From the NCBI GenBank assembly GCA_902788505.1, contig CADAKH010000004.1, positions 55,856-119,855 of the forward strand: a stretch of DNA of 64,000 nucleotides, in the 5' to 3' direction. Under the pieces are notes generated by a model, which made no database searches, was not told where the DNA came from, and saw only the letters and a list, made by a program, of their open reading frames with translations. A program made the position numbers and the translations under genes. Shown here in pieces: positions 20,412 through 30,765 of this stretch (positions within the stretch are counted from its first letter, which is position 1; each line of letters begins with the position of its first letter). The DNA is from Oscillospiraceae bacterium (lineage in GTDB: Bacteria > Bacillota > Clostridia > Saccharofermentanales > Saccharofermentanaceae).

Positions 20412-22055
20412 TCAGTTAGTACTGTCATTATTCATTTTTGACAGCTGCTCTCTATGTTTTATAACGGGGATGGTGATCTCAAAGCAGGCACCACCCTCGT
20501 CTTTGTTATATGCATTAATTGAACCGTCATGCTCTTCCGCAATAGCTTTTGCGAGAGCAAGACCTATTCCGTGTTTACCGTCAGAACCTTTGGAGAAACG
20601 CTCGAATAAGTGTTCCTGTACTTCCTGTGCAATGCCGGGACCGTCGTCAGATATCTCGAAAACAACTTTATTTCCGGTCTTATCACTGTAGCATTTGAAA
20701 GTTACTGCATTATTGCAGTATCTCAAACAGTTGGAGAATATGTTCTCCAGACATCTGATAAGATCATTCTCATTACCGTAAATGTATGTGTTTTTAATGC
20801 TGATATCGTTGATGATAGACTTGTCGGAGTGAATAAAGTTGCCTCTGACTTTGTCGATGATGGTGTCACAGATTTTGGTTACATCCAGGTTTTGCTTTTT
20901 GACTTCGTAATTGCCGCTTCGGCTCATATCCATTTTGGAAATGGAGAGAAGGTTTTCTACAAGTCCGGATAGCCTTCCGGTCTCATCAATAATTACATTA
21001 ATCGCATTTTCCCTGTCTTTCTCGCTCTCGAAAACGCCGTATTTCAATCCTTCGGCATATCCCTGAATTGACATAAGAGGAGTTCTGAGCTCATGAGAAG
21101 CATTCTGGAAGAAGGTTTTCTGTTCGATGTCAGATTCTTCTAGCTTATAAGCCATCTGATTCATTACATCACCCAATTCCGAAAGCTCCTTACTGACAAT
21201 GTGACCTCTTACAGGCTTAAGATCACCTTTTGCGATCCTTTTCGCAAATTTAGAGAGCTTCTGGGTAGAGAAGATAAGAGGGTATGTCATCATGATACTG
21301 AGGATTCCGGCAATGACAATTGCAAGAAGAGCTGCCTGAACAAGTGCCAGTGTCATTGAAGCCATAAATGAATAATAAGATCTGGAATTTATATATATGC
21401 AAAGATAGTAGTTATCAAGATCTATATTCTTGCCGTTGATATTGGTCGAATGAGTTATCGGATCAATAGGTGTGCCGTCAGGGTTGATATCATCTTCAAC
21501 AACGGTCGTAACCAACTCAAATTTCAACGTTCTGTAGTATATGATGTTTCCATCGATGTCCAGAGTTTGGGTCTGATTAAGTGTCTTGTATCCCTCTTTT
21601 TCGATAACCTGGCCGATTACATTATTAGCATTGTTGGCATAGGAGGTAGAGTAATAAGCTGTAGGCCAGAGAACAAGGTATTTGCCGGTGTCTTCGTCAA
21701 AAGTATAAAGAGCAATACTTGCCTGATTCGAGAGATCAGCCGAAGTAACGATCGTATTTGTCAGATAAGCTCTGATATTGGCTTCTGTTCTTTCGTCAGA
21801 TGCGCTTATCTGGGAGGTGAATGCATCGGCAAAGTTCTGTGTGGAGTTAACCGCGATATCAAGTCGCGAATTACACTCGTTTTCAATGTAGTTTTTAACG
21901 ATCGATTGGATATAGATGTTGATAATAAAGACAACCAGAATGATAACTACGATCTCAACTGCATAGAAGTGCAGGGATATAGGGATTCTGATTGCCGATT
22001 TGTTTTTTATGGGCTTTCTTGATTTTAACCGTGTCTGATCCGGTTTTTCAGTCAT
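20412..22055 (-). CDS. Sensor histidine kinase, two-component system
   Basis: 547 residues: membrane helix (about 30-52), extracytoplasmic sensor (about 53-230, Asn/Asp/Tyr-rich), second helix (about 232-258), HAMP (about 260-310) and HisKA with H321 in NASHELRTP. The HATPase domain carries NCLRYC, DDGPGI and GKHGIGLALAKAI. It phosphorylates the OmpR-type regulator encoded just upstream; start and stop overlap as TAATG. The signal is unknown, since the sensor resembles no domain I can name. Confidence 0.93.
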   Translation of the reverse strand: MTEKPDQTRLKSRKPIKNKSAIRIPISLHFYAVEIVVIILVVFIINIYIQSIVKNYIENECNSRLDIAVNSTQNFADAFTSQISASDERTEANIRAYLTNTIVTSADLSNQASIALYTFDEDTGKYLVLWPTAYYSTSYANNANNVIGQVIEKEGYKTLNQTQTLDIDGNIIYYRTLKFELVTTVVEDDINPDGTPIDPITHSTNINGKNIDLDNYYLCIYINSRSYYSFMASMTLALVQAALLAIVIAGILSIMMTYPLIFSTQKLSKFAKRIAKGDLKPVRGHIVSKELSELGDVMNQMAYKLEESDIEQKTFFQNASHELRTPLMSIQGYAEGLKYGVFESEKDRENAINVIIDETGRLSGLVENLLSISKMDMSRSGNYEVKKQNLDVTKICDTIIDKVRGNFIHSDKSIINDISIKNTYIYGNENDLIRCLENIFSNCLRYCNNAVTFKCYSDKTGNKVVFEISDDGPGIAQEVQEHLFERFSKGSDGKHGIGLALAKAIAEEHDGSINAYNKDEGGACFEITIPVIKHREQLSKMNNDSTN

Positions 22056-22801
22056 TAGTCCTGATTGTCTCCGTCATCTTCATCATCAGATCCGGATTCT
22101 TCATCCGTTCTGTCTACCAGTCTGAAGCCATAACCCCAGATAGTAGATATTTTAGCATCAGATTTACTTATTTTCTTCCTTAATCTTTTAACGGTGTCAT
22201 CTGCTACTCTTGTTTCAACCTGAGTCTCATATCCCCAGATCTTATCGAGCAGCTCGGCTCTGGATACCGCACGGTCACGGTTTGAAATAAGATATGTCAA
22301 AAGCTGATATTCATTAGGTGTAAGCGGCAGAGGCTTGCCCTGCATAGTAGTTTCTTTGGTTTTTCTGTTAATGATGATGTCTGCAAACTCATAAACAGCA
22401 TCATTATCAGGCTTATCGCCGGTCTTACCGGTGATCTCTTCCTGTCTTTTAAGGATCGATTTTACTTTGGATACAAGCTTAACAGGGGAGAACGGCTTGG
22501 TGAAATAGTCGTCACTGCCCATATCAAGACCCTGGATATAGTCAGCATCACTGTCTTTTGCGGTGAGCATTATTATCGGTACATTTGAAGTCTTTCTGAT
22601 TTCTTTAAGAATGAAGAAACCATCATGACCGGGCATCATAACATCGAGAATAATCAGATCGGCAGGTGAGTTGGAGAATACTTCAAACAGCTTGTCACCT
22701 GTGGAAAAACCTGTTACATGGAATCCTTCACGCTCAAGGAATGTCTTAAGAAGATTTCTGATATTATCGTCGTCATCAGCAATGTAAATTAATTTGTTCA
22801 T
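22055..22801 (-). CDS. OmpR/PhoB-family response regulator
   Basis: 248 residues. Receiver domain with acidic DDDD near the N-terminus, phospho-acceptor D53 in LIILDVMMPG, conserved T in MLTAKDSD and K in TKPFSP. The linker is long (about 122-145), then a winged-helix DNA-binding domain (LTPNEYQLLTYL, RVADDTVKRLRKKI, WGYGFRLVD). The tail is very acidic (DEESGSDDEDDGD). The ATG follows GGAG; an in-frame TTG precedes it. It is divergent from galE, whose promoter region it shares. Confidence 0.95.
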   Translation of the reverse strand: MNKLIYIADDDDNIRNLLKTFLEREGFHVTGFSTGDKLFEVFSNSPADLIILDVMMPGHDGFFILKEIRKTSNVPIIMLTAKDSDADYIQGLDMGSDDYFTKPFSPVKLVSKVKSILKRQEEITGKTGDKPDNDAVYEFADIIINRKTKETTMQGKPLPLTPNEYQLLTYLISNRDRAVSRAELLDKIWGYETQVETRVADDTVKRLRKKISKSDAKISTIWGYGFRLVDRTDEESGSDDEDDGDNQD

Positions 22802-22960
22802 CAATTAACTCCAATTTTTGATTTGTTCTTAATGATATTATTTTAACTGATAAATTATTTGCGGTCGTTTGAAAATGGTGCAAATATGCGGAATTAGTTT
22901 ATATTTTTTTTGAAGTGTGGTTAAATGATTTTGCTAAAAACTGAGTAAAGGGGAGTCAAT

Positions 22961-23983
22961 ATGCCTACAGTATTAGTAACAGGCGGCAACGGTTATATCG
23001 GTTCACATACTGTTATATCTTTATATGAGAACGACTATGATGTCATCATTGCCGACAATCTTTCAAACAGCAAGATGGAAGTACAGAACCGTCTTGAACA
23101 GATTACAGGCAAAAGATTCAAGTTCTATAATGTTGACTGCTGCGATTATTCTGCTTTAAAAAAGGTATTTGAAGAGAACAGCATCGACAGTATTATTCAT
23201 TTTGCAGGACTTAAGGCTGTCGGCGAATCAGTAAGAATGCCTTTGGAATACTATTCCAATAATATCAACAGCATGCTTACAGTATGCAGACTTATGTCTG
23301 AATTTGGAGTTAATAACCTTGTATTCAGTTCTTCTGCAACAGTTTATGGTGAGAGCGAAGATGTTCCTTTTACAGAAGAAAGTCCTCTTGGAATGTGTAC
23401 CAATCCTTACGGCTGGACAAAGTGGATGCTTGAACAGATCTTAAGGGATTATGCTAAAGCCAATGCTGATAAGAGAATATGTCTTCTCAGATACTTTAAT
23501 CCTGTTGGAGCACACGAGAGCGGCCTGATCGGAGAAGATCCCAGAGGAATCCCTAATAATCTGTTTCCTTATATTTCAAAAGTTGCAGGCGGGACCTTGG
23601 ATTGTCTTACTGTGTTTGGTGACGATTATAATACCCCTGACGGTACTTGCATTCGTGATTATATACATGTCGTTGACCTTGCTAAAGGTCATGTTAAAGC
23701 AATAAAATATCTTGAACAAACTGAAGAATCCGTTAGTTTGTTTAATCTCGGTACCGGCAAGGGAACATCTGTCAAAGAGGCAGTTGCTGCATTTGAGAAA
23801 GCCTGCGGTCATGAGATTAAACATGTATTCGGTCCCCGAAGACCCGGTGATATAGCTGTCTGCTATGCTTCAACCAAAAAAGCAGAGGAAGTACTCGGGT
23901 TCAAAGCCGAATATGGAATAGACGAAATGTGTTCATCCTGCTGGAAATGGCAGACAATGAACCCGGAAGGTCTTAAAGACTGA
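22961..23983 (+). CDS. galE: UDP-glucose 4-epimerase
   Basis: 340 residues, typical length. Interconverts UDP-glucose and UDP-galactose with bound NAD. GGNGYIGSHT at the N-terminus, IHFAGLKAVGES, SSSATVYG and the catalytic NPYGWTKWMLEQ, then LRYFNPVGAHESG, GTCIRDYIHVVDLA and GTGKGTSV. It supplies UDP-galactose for envelope glycans and routes galactose from the downstream GH27 alpha-galactosidase. It is 14 bases before the LCP gene, so probably co-transcribed. Confidence 0.97.
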   Translation: MPTVLVTGGNGYIGSHTVISLYENDYDVIIADNLSNSKMEVQNRLEQITGKRFKFYNVDCCDYSALKKVFEENSIDSIIHFAGLKAVGESVRMPLEYYSNNINSMLTVCRLMSEFGVNNLVFSSSATVYGESEDVPFTEESPLGMCTNPYGWTKWMLEQILRDYAKANADKRICLLRYFNPVGAHESGLIGEDPRGIPNNLFPYISKVAGGTLDCLTVFGDDYNTPDGTCIRDYIHVVDLAKGHVKAIKYLEQTEESVSLFNLGTGKGTSVKEAVAAFEKACGHEIKHVFGPRRPGDIAVCYASTKKAEEVLGFKAEYGIDEMCSSCWKWQTMNPEGLKD

Positions 23984-23997
23984 CAAAAGGAAGGCTT

Positions 23998-25302
23998 ATG
24001 GATAATAACAAACAGATCAGAAAGTATGTGCCGAAGACAGAAAGTTCAGTTTCTGAATTTACGGACATGTCTAATGAAATCGCTAAGCAGGATAAGAACA
24101 GTAATATAAGCACTGATGTTACTGAAGAGGCTTATCAGTACGGTTTTGAGAAAAAGGCTTCAAAATCAGCGAAAAAAGACAAGAAAAAGAGATTTAATCA
24201 TAAGAAATACCGTGTGATCTTCGGCGTTATAGCTGCTCTTGTCGGTGCTCTTATCGGTATCGTATGTTTTGGTATCTGGTATAAGAATTATCTTTTAAGC
24301 AAAATCACATATCAGACAACTGAACCTGAAGCGGTAATCACTATCGTAAATGATAAAGGTGAGACAATTCCTCTCCATGCTGTTACACAGACAACAAGAT
24401 TTCAGTATATTCAGGCTGAGCCCGTTAAGAACTATCTTCTTATCGGAATTGACAGCCGTTCCAAATATTACAATGAATCAGGTACCGGAGAGCGTTCCGA
24501 TGTTATCTGCGTATTATCTATCGATAAAGCTAATGGAACAATGAAACTTGTATCATTACCTAGAGATGCTTATGCATTGTTCCCCGGTTATGAACATTTT
24601 TATAAGATAAATGCTTCAATGTCCTGGAACGGACCTGATCTTCTAAAGGAAACCGTTGAAAGTGTTTTAAGAATCGAGATCGACGGATATGCGTATGTTA
24701 ACTTTAACCATATGGCTGACATTATTGATGCTGTCGGTGGTGTCTATGTAAATATGACTCCCGGTGAAGTCAGTGTTGCAAATAATTATATTCAGGAAAT
24801 GAATCCTAATGCTACTCCGATATATGATTACGGAGATGGTACCTGGCTTAATGGTATTCAGGCAGTTGCTTATGCCAGAATCAGATATGTCGGTAACGGT
24901 ACTTATGAACGTCAGGAAAGACAGACCGAAGTATTAAGAAGTATTCTTGACCAGTTTATGGGCCTTTCAGCGACAGGCAAAATGCAGGCAATAGAAGTTG
25001 TTCTTGAATCAATAGTTACTGATATTGACCAGGAAGAGATAGAGAAGCTCGCATTAGAGTACCTGCCTACAATGGCTGATCCTGAGATACAGTATCTGCA
25101 GCTTCCTATTGAAGGAACATATAATTCAGGCATGTATGGCGATGAATGGAGTATGCGTATAAACTGGAATGCTACGGTTCCTTATGTTCAGGAATTCCTA
25201 TATGGCAGAACAACTGATTTTGACTGGGTCGAGATACCAAGATATGCGCCTGATCTGGATGACTGTGATACCGATATTCCGCTTGAGGATCTTGTCCATT
25301 AG
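23998..25302 (+). CDS. LytR-CpsA-Psr (LCP) family cell-wall glycopolymer ligase
   Basis: 434 residues: a basic, Ser/Lys-rich cytoplasmic N-terminus (1-70), one membrane helix (about 71-94), then an extracellular LCP domain (about 140-330). Key family motifs are LLIGIDSRS, GERSDVICVLS, LVSLPRDAY, YKINASMSW, DAVGGVYV, and ARIRYVGNGTYERQERQ. LCP enzymes transfer lipid-linked teichoic-acid-like polymers or polysaccharide to peptidoglycan. The galE partner supports glycopolymer synthesis. The ~100-residue C-terminal extension is acidic. Confidence 0.93.
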   Translation: MDNNKQIRKYVPKTESSVSEFTDMSNEIAKQDKNSNISTDVTEEAYQYGFEKKASKSAKKDKKKRFNHKKYRVIFGVIAALVGALIGIVCFGIWYKNYLLSKITYQTTEPEAVITIVNDKGETIPLHAVTQTTRFQYIQAEPVKNYLLIGIDSRSKYYNESGTGERSDVICVLSIDKANGTMKLVSLPRDAYALFPGYEHFYKINASMSWNGPDLLKETVESVLRIEIDGYAYVNFNHMADIIDAVGGVYVNMTPGEVSVANNYIQEMNPNATPIYDYGDGTWLNGIQAVAYARIRYVGNGTYERQERQTEVLRSILDQFMGLSATGKMQAIEVVLESIVTDIDQEEIEKLALEYLPTMADPEIQYLQLPIEGTYNSGMYGDEWSMRINWNATVPYVQEFLYGRTTDFDWVEIPRYAPDLDDCDTDIPLEDLVH

Positions 25303-25329
25303 AGTTTTTGACTTTTTTTGATTTTCGTA

Positions 25330-25399
25330 TTGACAGTCCCGGAAAATAGAATTATATTTTGTTGTGGTTAGCACTTAGGACATAAGAGTGCTAACCACA
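25330..25399 (+). promoter_or_regulatory. groESL promoter with CIRCE operator (HrcA site)
   Basis: -35 TTGACA (25330-25335), 17-base spacer, -10 TATATT (25353-25358). Just downstream is CIRCE: TTAGCACTT, 9 bases, GAGTGCTAA (25368-25394), with arms that extend to TTGTGG/CCACAA. HrcA binding here represses groESL until heat or protein-folding stress. This is the clearest promoter in the window. Confidence 0.96.
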
Positions 25400-25424
25400 A
25401 TTTCATTGTATTGGAGGTCTTATT

Positions 25425-25712
25425 ATGACAATTAAGCCCTTAGCAGATAAGGTAGTAGTAAAGAAACTTCAGGCTGAAGAGACAACAAAGAGCGGTATCA
25501 TCCTGTCTTCAGGTGCTCAGCAGAAGCCTCAGATCGCAGAGATCATTGCAGTAGGTCCCGGTGGAGTTGTTGATGGCAATGATATCAAGATGGAAGTTAA
25601 AGTAGGCGAGAAGGTCATCATTCGTGACTATGCAGGAACCAACGTTAAGCTTGACGGTGAAGAGTATATCATCGTACGTCAGGATGACATTGCTGCAATC
25701 GTTGAAGATTAA
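25425..25712 (+). CDS. groES: Co-chaperonin GroES
   Basis: 95 residues. Heptameric lid of the GroEL cage. [14 protein letters not shown] at the start, mobile loop with [22 protein letters not shown] and [12 protein letters not shown], ending [16 protein letters not shown]. Ribosome site TTGGAGGT. First gene of the CIRCE-controlled operon, 31 bases before groEL. Confidence 0.98.
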   Translation: MTIKPLADKVVVKKLQAEETTKSGIILSSGAQQKPQIAEIIAVGPGGVVDGNDIKMEVKVGEKVIIRDYAGTNVKLDGEEYIIVRQDDIAAIVED

Positions 25713-25725
25713 TATGGATAGATAA

Positions 25726-27357
<1,632 letters not shown>

Positions 27358-27386
27358 TTCGCTCGTAATACTAATTGATAAAAATG

Positions 27387-27422
27387 AGAGAACCGCTTCA
27401 AATGAGGCGGTTCTCTTTTTTT
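27387..27422 (+). terminator. Intrinsic terminator of groESL
   Basis: AGAGAACCGC and GCGGTTCTCT form a perfect 10-bp stem around TTCAAATGAG, followed by a run of T. Confidence 0.93.
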
Positions 27423-27429
27423 GTGTCAT

Positions 27430-27477
27430 AAAATGCGGCTAATACTATGGCATATGCCGGATTATTAACCGCATTTT
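27430..27477. repeat. 48-bp imperfect palindrome downstream of groEL
   Basis: AAAATGCGG at the left pairs with CCGCATTTT at the right. Inside, TAATA pairs with TATTA, and the centre is the palindrome GGCATATGCC. The arms are broken by one and four mismatched positions. It follows the groESL terminator and has no T-run of its own, so an operator or mobile-repeat origin is more likely than termination. Confidence 0.6.
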
Positions 27478-27512
27478 GTCATGTATATCATTTATAATAT
27501 GGCTGTTGATAA

Positions 27513-27540
27513 GGCTATAGCCGTACTTATAGCCGTACTT
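27513..27540 (+). repeat. Tandem 12-bp repeat in the promoter region of the next gene
   Basis: ATAGCCGTACTT occurs twice without a gap (27517-27528 and 27529-27540). The first copy overlaps the palindrome GGCTATAGCC (27513-27522). A -10-like GATAAA/TAAAAT lies 23-30 bases downstream (27563-27570), placing the repeats where an activator or repressor would bind. Confidence 0.55.
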
Positions 27541-27593
27541 TTCTCAAACATATAATAAATGTGATAAAATTACGCTATTGTTTGAGGTGAATC

Positions 27594-28172
27594 ATGCTAC
27601 AGGACAGTTTTATTGAGACAAGTGTTAAACGTAAGAACGGACTTACTGAAGTAATCTTTAATTCCGTTTTGATCACAGCGGGAATTATCGCGATTGGTTT
27701 TGCGTTTTATATTCCGTTCCTGATAAGTTCCAGTCTTTTCTTTCTTTCAGGCGTTATTTCATTTGGTATTGTTGCATTGATCGTCTTACTTATTAAGCGT
27801 CAGCATAAGGAATATGAGGTTGAGATCTCCAATGACCTTGTTGACTGTGCAGTTATATTGGGCGATAACAAACGTGATGAACTGATCAGTTTCTCTCTTA
27901 AAGACTGTGAGTATATCGGACCTGTCACATCAGACAGATTTAATCAGGACAGGGAAAAGGCCAATATCGTTATCAGAATGACCGATTATAAGGCTTTTGA
28001 TATCGATGACAGGTACTGGTACTGGTTACTGACAACTGAAGGCATGAAAGTTCTGATTGTTTTCATGTACAAAGAAGATATGTATCCGGTATTCAGAAGA
28101 TATAATCCCAGGTATACAATTCCAATGGCTATGCCTCATAAATCAAAGCCCAAGGACCAGGAAGATGCCTGA
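27594..28172 (+). CDS. Small membrane protein with PH-like C-terminal part (DUF6106-like)
   Basis: 192 residues. Two membrane helices (about 22-43 and 46-68) are followed by a cytoplasmic beta-rich part beginning KEYEVEISNDLVDCAVILG with FSLKDCEYIGPV. That layout resembles DUF6106/YcxB-like bacterial PH-type proteins. The match is from memory of the pattern and not firm. The tail is Pro/Lys-rich. It overlaps the thioesterase start by 8 bases, so the two are co-translated. GAGGTG ribosome site. Confidence 0.65.
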   Translation: MLQDSFIETSVKRKNGLTEVIFNSVLITAGIIAIGFAFYIPFLISSSLFFLSGVISFGIVALIVLLIKRQHKEYEVEISNDLVDCAVILGDNKRDELISFSLKDCEYIGPVTSDRFNQDREKANIVIRMTDYKAFDIDDRYWYWLLTTEGMKVLIVFMYKEDMYPVFRRYNPRYTIPMAMPHKSKPKDQEDA

Positions 28173-28935
28173 TATCAGTAAATTCACAGATGTAGAAGTC
28201 TATTGTAAGGCTACCGAATGCGGTATTGGAGACAGGTTATACTGTTCTTCTCTTATCGGCGATCTTCAGGAAGCGGCTGAAAGAAGCTCGAATTCAGTCG
28301 GTTATGGTACTGATTTTCTGAAAGAAAACTCTATTTGCTGGATCATTCTCAAAATGAGGCTGCATTTTACCGAATTGCCTTACTGGCATGAGACTTTCCG
28401 TATCAGGACATGGTCAAACTCGCTTGAAAAGTTCTATTACGGACGTGATTTTGAGATATTCAGCAGTGATAACAGGCTTATCGGACAAGCAACATCAACG
28501 TGGATACTTGCCGATTGGAACACACATAAGCCGGTTATTGCCAATAAACGCCCCGAATTACCGCCACCGACGATTCAGGATCCCCGATTTGTCTTTGGAG
28601 AGTTGTGCCCGAAGATTCCTTTTCCTTCAAGAAATGATATAGCCGGTGAGATAGAAAAGCCCGTCATTATCAAATATGCTGACTATAACGAACTTGACCG
28701 TAACAGGCATGTTAACAATTCCCGCTATACAGCATGGGCTTATGATGCTCTATTCAAATACGGTTATGATGTTTCGCTTATTGAAGACTTGTCTATTAAC
28801 TATAACTGTGAGGTTAAGGCAGGGGAGAAGGTCGAGCTGTTTATAGCGGCTGATGGCGACAAAGTCAGTGTTTTCGGGTATAAGAATATCGATACCAAGG
28901 TTTTTGCCGTCGAAATGTTTATGCGTAAGGCCTGA
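28165..28935 (+). CDS. Acyl-ACP thioesterase (FatA/FatB-like)
   Basis: 256 residues with two hot-dog domains. It hydrolyses acyl-ACP to free fatty acid. The first domain has RLYCSSLIGDLQEAAERSS and ETFRIRTWSNSL. The second carries the catalytic segment DYNELDRNRHVNNSRYTAWAYDAL (Asn/His pair NRHVNN). Prokaryotic members recycle ACP or provide fatty acids for membrane adjustment. The start is the ATG at 28165 after AGGAAG; longer readings lie inside the upstream gene. No fatty-acid synthase genes are nearby. Confidence 0.9.
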   Translation: MPDISKFTDVEVYCKATECGIGDRLYCSSLIGDLQEAAERSSNSVGYGTDFLKENSICWIILKMRLHFTELPYWHETFRIRTWSNSLEKFYYGRDFEIFSSDNRLIGQATSTWILADWNTHKPVIANKRPELPPPTIQDPRFVFGELCPKIPFPSRNDIAGEIEKPVIIKYADYNELDRNRHVNNSRYTAWAYDALFKYGYDVSLIEDLSINYNCEVKAGEKVELFIAADGDKVSVFGYKNIDTKVFAVEMFMRKA

Positions 28936-28980
28936 CTGCTCAATTCTTTTTGCTTTTTTTATTATTTTCTCTTCTTATTT

Positions 28981-28989
28981 TGTTATAAT
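28981..28989 (+). promoter_or_regulatory. Extended -10 promoter of the ABC operon
   Basis: TGTTATAAT (TGn + TATAAT) lies 39 bases before the ATPase start at 29029; GGAGG at 29019-29023 serves as ribosome site. No clear -35. The same TGTTATAAT occurs before zapA. Confidence 0.6.
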
Positions 28990-29028
28990 GAAGTATTGTA
29001 TGTGCTTTTGTCAGTTCTGGAGGTAGAA

Positions 29029-29976
29029 ATGATCGAGATTAACAATCTGGTGAAGAGATATGGCGACAAAAAAGCCGTTAACGGGATCTCATTCACTGTA
29101 AATGATGATGAAGTACTGGGTTTTCTCGGACCTAACGGTGCCGGTAAATCCACTACTATGAACATTATTACCGGATACCTGTCATCCACATCCGGCTCGG
29201 TAAAAGTAAATGGCCATGATATTCTTGAAGAGCCTGAACTTGCTAAGAAAGAGATCGGTTATCTCCCTGAGAATCCTCCGCTTTACACTGATATGACCGT
29301 AGACGAATACCTTGATTTCATTTGTGACATCAAAGGTGTAGCCAAAGCAAAACGCAGGAGTCAGCTTGAGAAGATCGTATCTTTGGTAAAGATATCTGAT
29401 GTTACGGACAGACTTATAGGAAATCTTTCCAAGGGCTATAAGCAGCGTGTCGGTATTGCTCAGGCAATGGTAGGTAATCCTTCGATCCTTATCCTTGACG
29501 AACCCACAGTTGGTCTTGACCCTTCACAGATCATTGAGATCAGAAGACTTATCAAATCACTTGCAAAATCACATTCGATCATTATAAGCTCACATATTCT
29601 TTCTGAGATTCAGGAAGTTGCTGACAGAGTAGTAATCATCAATCACGGCAAAATCGCTGCTATTGATACTTTGAATGACCTTTCAAAGAGACTTTCAGGT
29701 CAGACAAAGTTACTTATGACTTTCCGTGGCCCTATTAAGGAGTGTTCAGCAAAGATAAGGACCATCCCCGGAATATCCTCGGCAGTACCCAAGCTTGCCG
29801 ACAGCAAAGTCAGTCAGCTTGAGATCTCTATTAGCGGTGACAAAACGACTGATATCAGAACAGCTGTTTTTTTCATGATGGCTCAGGAAGGTTGGCCTAT
29901 TCTGGAGATGCGTTCATTAGATCCTACATTGGAAGAAGTCTTCCTTAATATCACTGAAGGTAAGGGGAGGGCTTGA
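29029..29976 (+). CDS. ABC transporter ATPase, GldA-like
   Basis: 315 residues. Walker A GPNGAGKST, Q-loop region YLPENPPLY, signature LSKGYKQRVG, Walker B ILILDEPTVGLDP and the H-loop SSHIL are intact. A C-terminal ~85-residue regulatory region follows (KLLMTFRGPI...). It is closest to the GldA/NatA-type export ATPases encoded with a GldF-like permease and GldG-like auxiliary protein. The ATG at 29029 is used because GGAGG precedes it and the earlier in-frame start lies inside the promoter. First gene of a likely eight-gene operon to 38520. Confidence 0.95.
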   Translation: MIEINNLVKRYGDKKAVNGISFTVNDDEVLGFLGPNGAGKSTTMNIITGYLSSTSGSVKVNGHDILEEPELAKKEIGYLPENPPLYTDMTVDEYLDFICDIKGVAKAKRRSQLEKIVSLVKISDVTDRLIGNLSKGYKQRVGIAQAMVGNPSILILDEPTVGLDPSQIIEIRRLIKSLAKSHSIIISSHILSEIQEVADRVVIINHGKIAAIDTLNDLSKRLSGQTKLLMTFRGPIKECSAKIRTIPGISSAVPKLADSKVSQLEISISGDKTTDIRTAVFFMMAQEGWPILEMRSLDPTLEEVFLNITEGKGRA

Positions 29977-29978
29977 TA

Positions 29979-30746
29979 ATGTACGCGATATTTAAGAGAG
30001 AGTTTTTATCTTATTTCAGATCACCGGTCGGATATGTTTCTATCGCTATATTTTCTTTTCTTGCCGGTTTTATATTCTTTACTCAGTTCAGCAACGGAAG
30101 TGTTGATATCGGAAGTGAGGTTATTTCACTCAGATCATTCTTCGTAATTATCATTCCGATTATCACGATGGGTCTTCTTGCAGAAGATAAGAAGCGTGGT
30201 ACGGATATCTTGTATTACACGACACCCATAAGTCTATTTAGTGTTGTTCTTGGAAAAGTATTGGCTGCATTTGCTCTTTTTGCAGTTATGTTCATCAATG
30301 TGATTATTCATATTATCGTAACTGTAGCTTCAGGCGGTACATTCGGTGTCGGAGCCGTCGGAACGGTAATCGTATTCTTCTTTATGGCTTTCATGTTTAT
30401 TTCCATGGGCTTATTTGCTTCTGCTATTACTGATAACCAGATTATTTCAGCAATCGTTGCATTCATTATTATTCTCCTTACTCAGGTTTTATCGGTTATA
30501 GCTGATTATCTGGGTACAGCATTGACTTCAGTTGCTAAGATGATCGGCATAAAAGCTTCTCCTGCCAGCGCTATCGGTAATGCTGTCAGAAACGGTATTG
30601 CATGGCTTGATCCATTTGCCAAGACACAGGATTTCCGTTTAGGTATATTCTCCGTGTCTTCTCTTGTTTTCCTCGTTTCAGTCGGAATTCTTTTTGTTTA
30701 TCTGACATACAGAGTTCTTGAGAAAAAACGCTGGAGCCAGGCTTGA
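29979..30746 (+). CDS. ABC transporter permease, GldF/ABC-2 type
   Basis: 255 residues with six membrane helices. It opens with MYAIFKREFLSYFRSPVGYV, the amphipathic cytoplasmic start of ABC-2 permeases; later LLAEDKKRGTDILYYTTPIS marks the coupling region. The ATG follows GGGGAGGG by 7 bases and lies 2 bases past the ATPase stop. Pairs with the ATPase and the GldG-like protein. Confidence 0.92.
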   Translation: MYAIFKREFLSYFRSPVGYVSIAIFSFLAGFIFFTQFSNGSVDIGSEVISLRSFFVIIIPIITMGLLAEDKKRGTDILYYTTPISLFSVVLGKVLAAFALFAVMFINVIIHIIVTVASGGTFGVGAVGTVIVFFFMAFMFISMGLFASAITDNQIISAIVAFIIILLTQVLSVIADYLGTALTSVAKMIGIKASPASAIGNAVRNGIAWLDPFAKTQDFRLGIFSVSSLVFLVSVGILFVYLTYRVLEKKRWSQA

Positions 30747-30765
30747 TGGAGGGGAAGAGATAATT

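Noticed and set aside
21450..22022. Plus-strand frame of 190 codons antisense to the histidine kinase sensor region
   Set aside because: The sense frame is a coherent sensor kinase; the antisense frame has no ribosome site or family pattern.
28940..28980. T-rich stretch after the thioesterase as a terminator
   Set aside because: No stem precedes the T-runs, so an intrinsic terminator is not supported.
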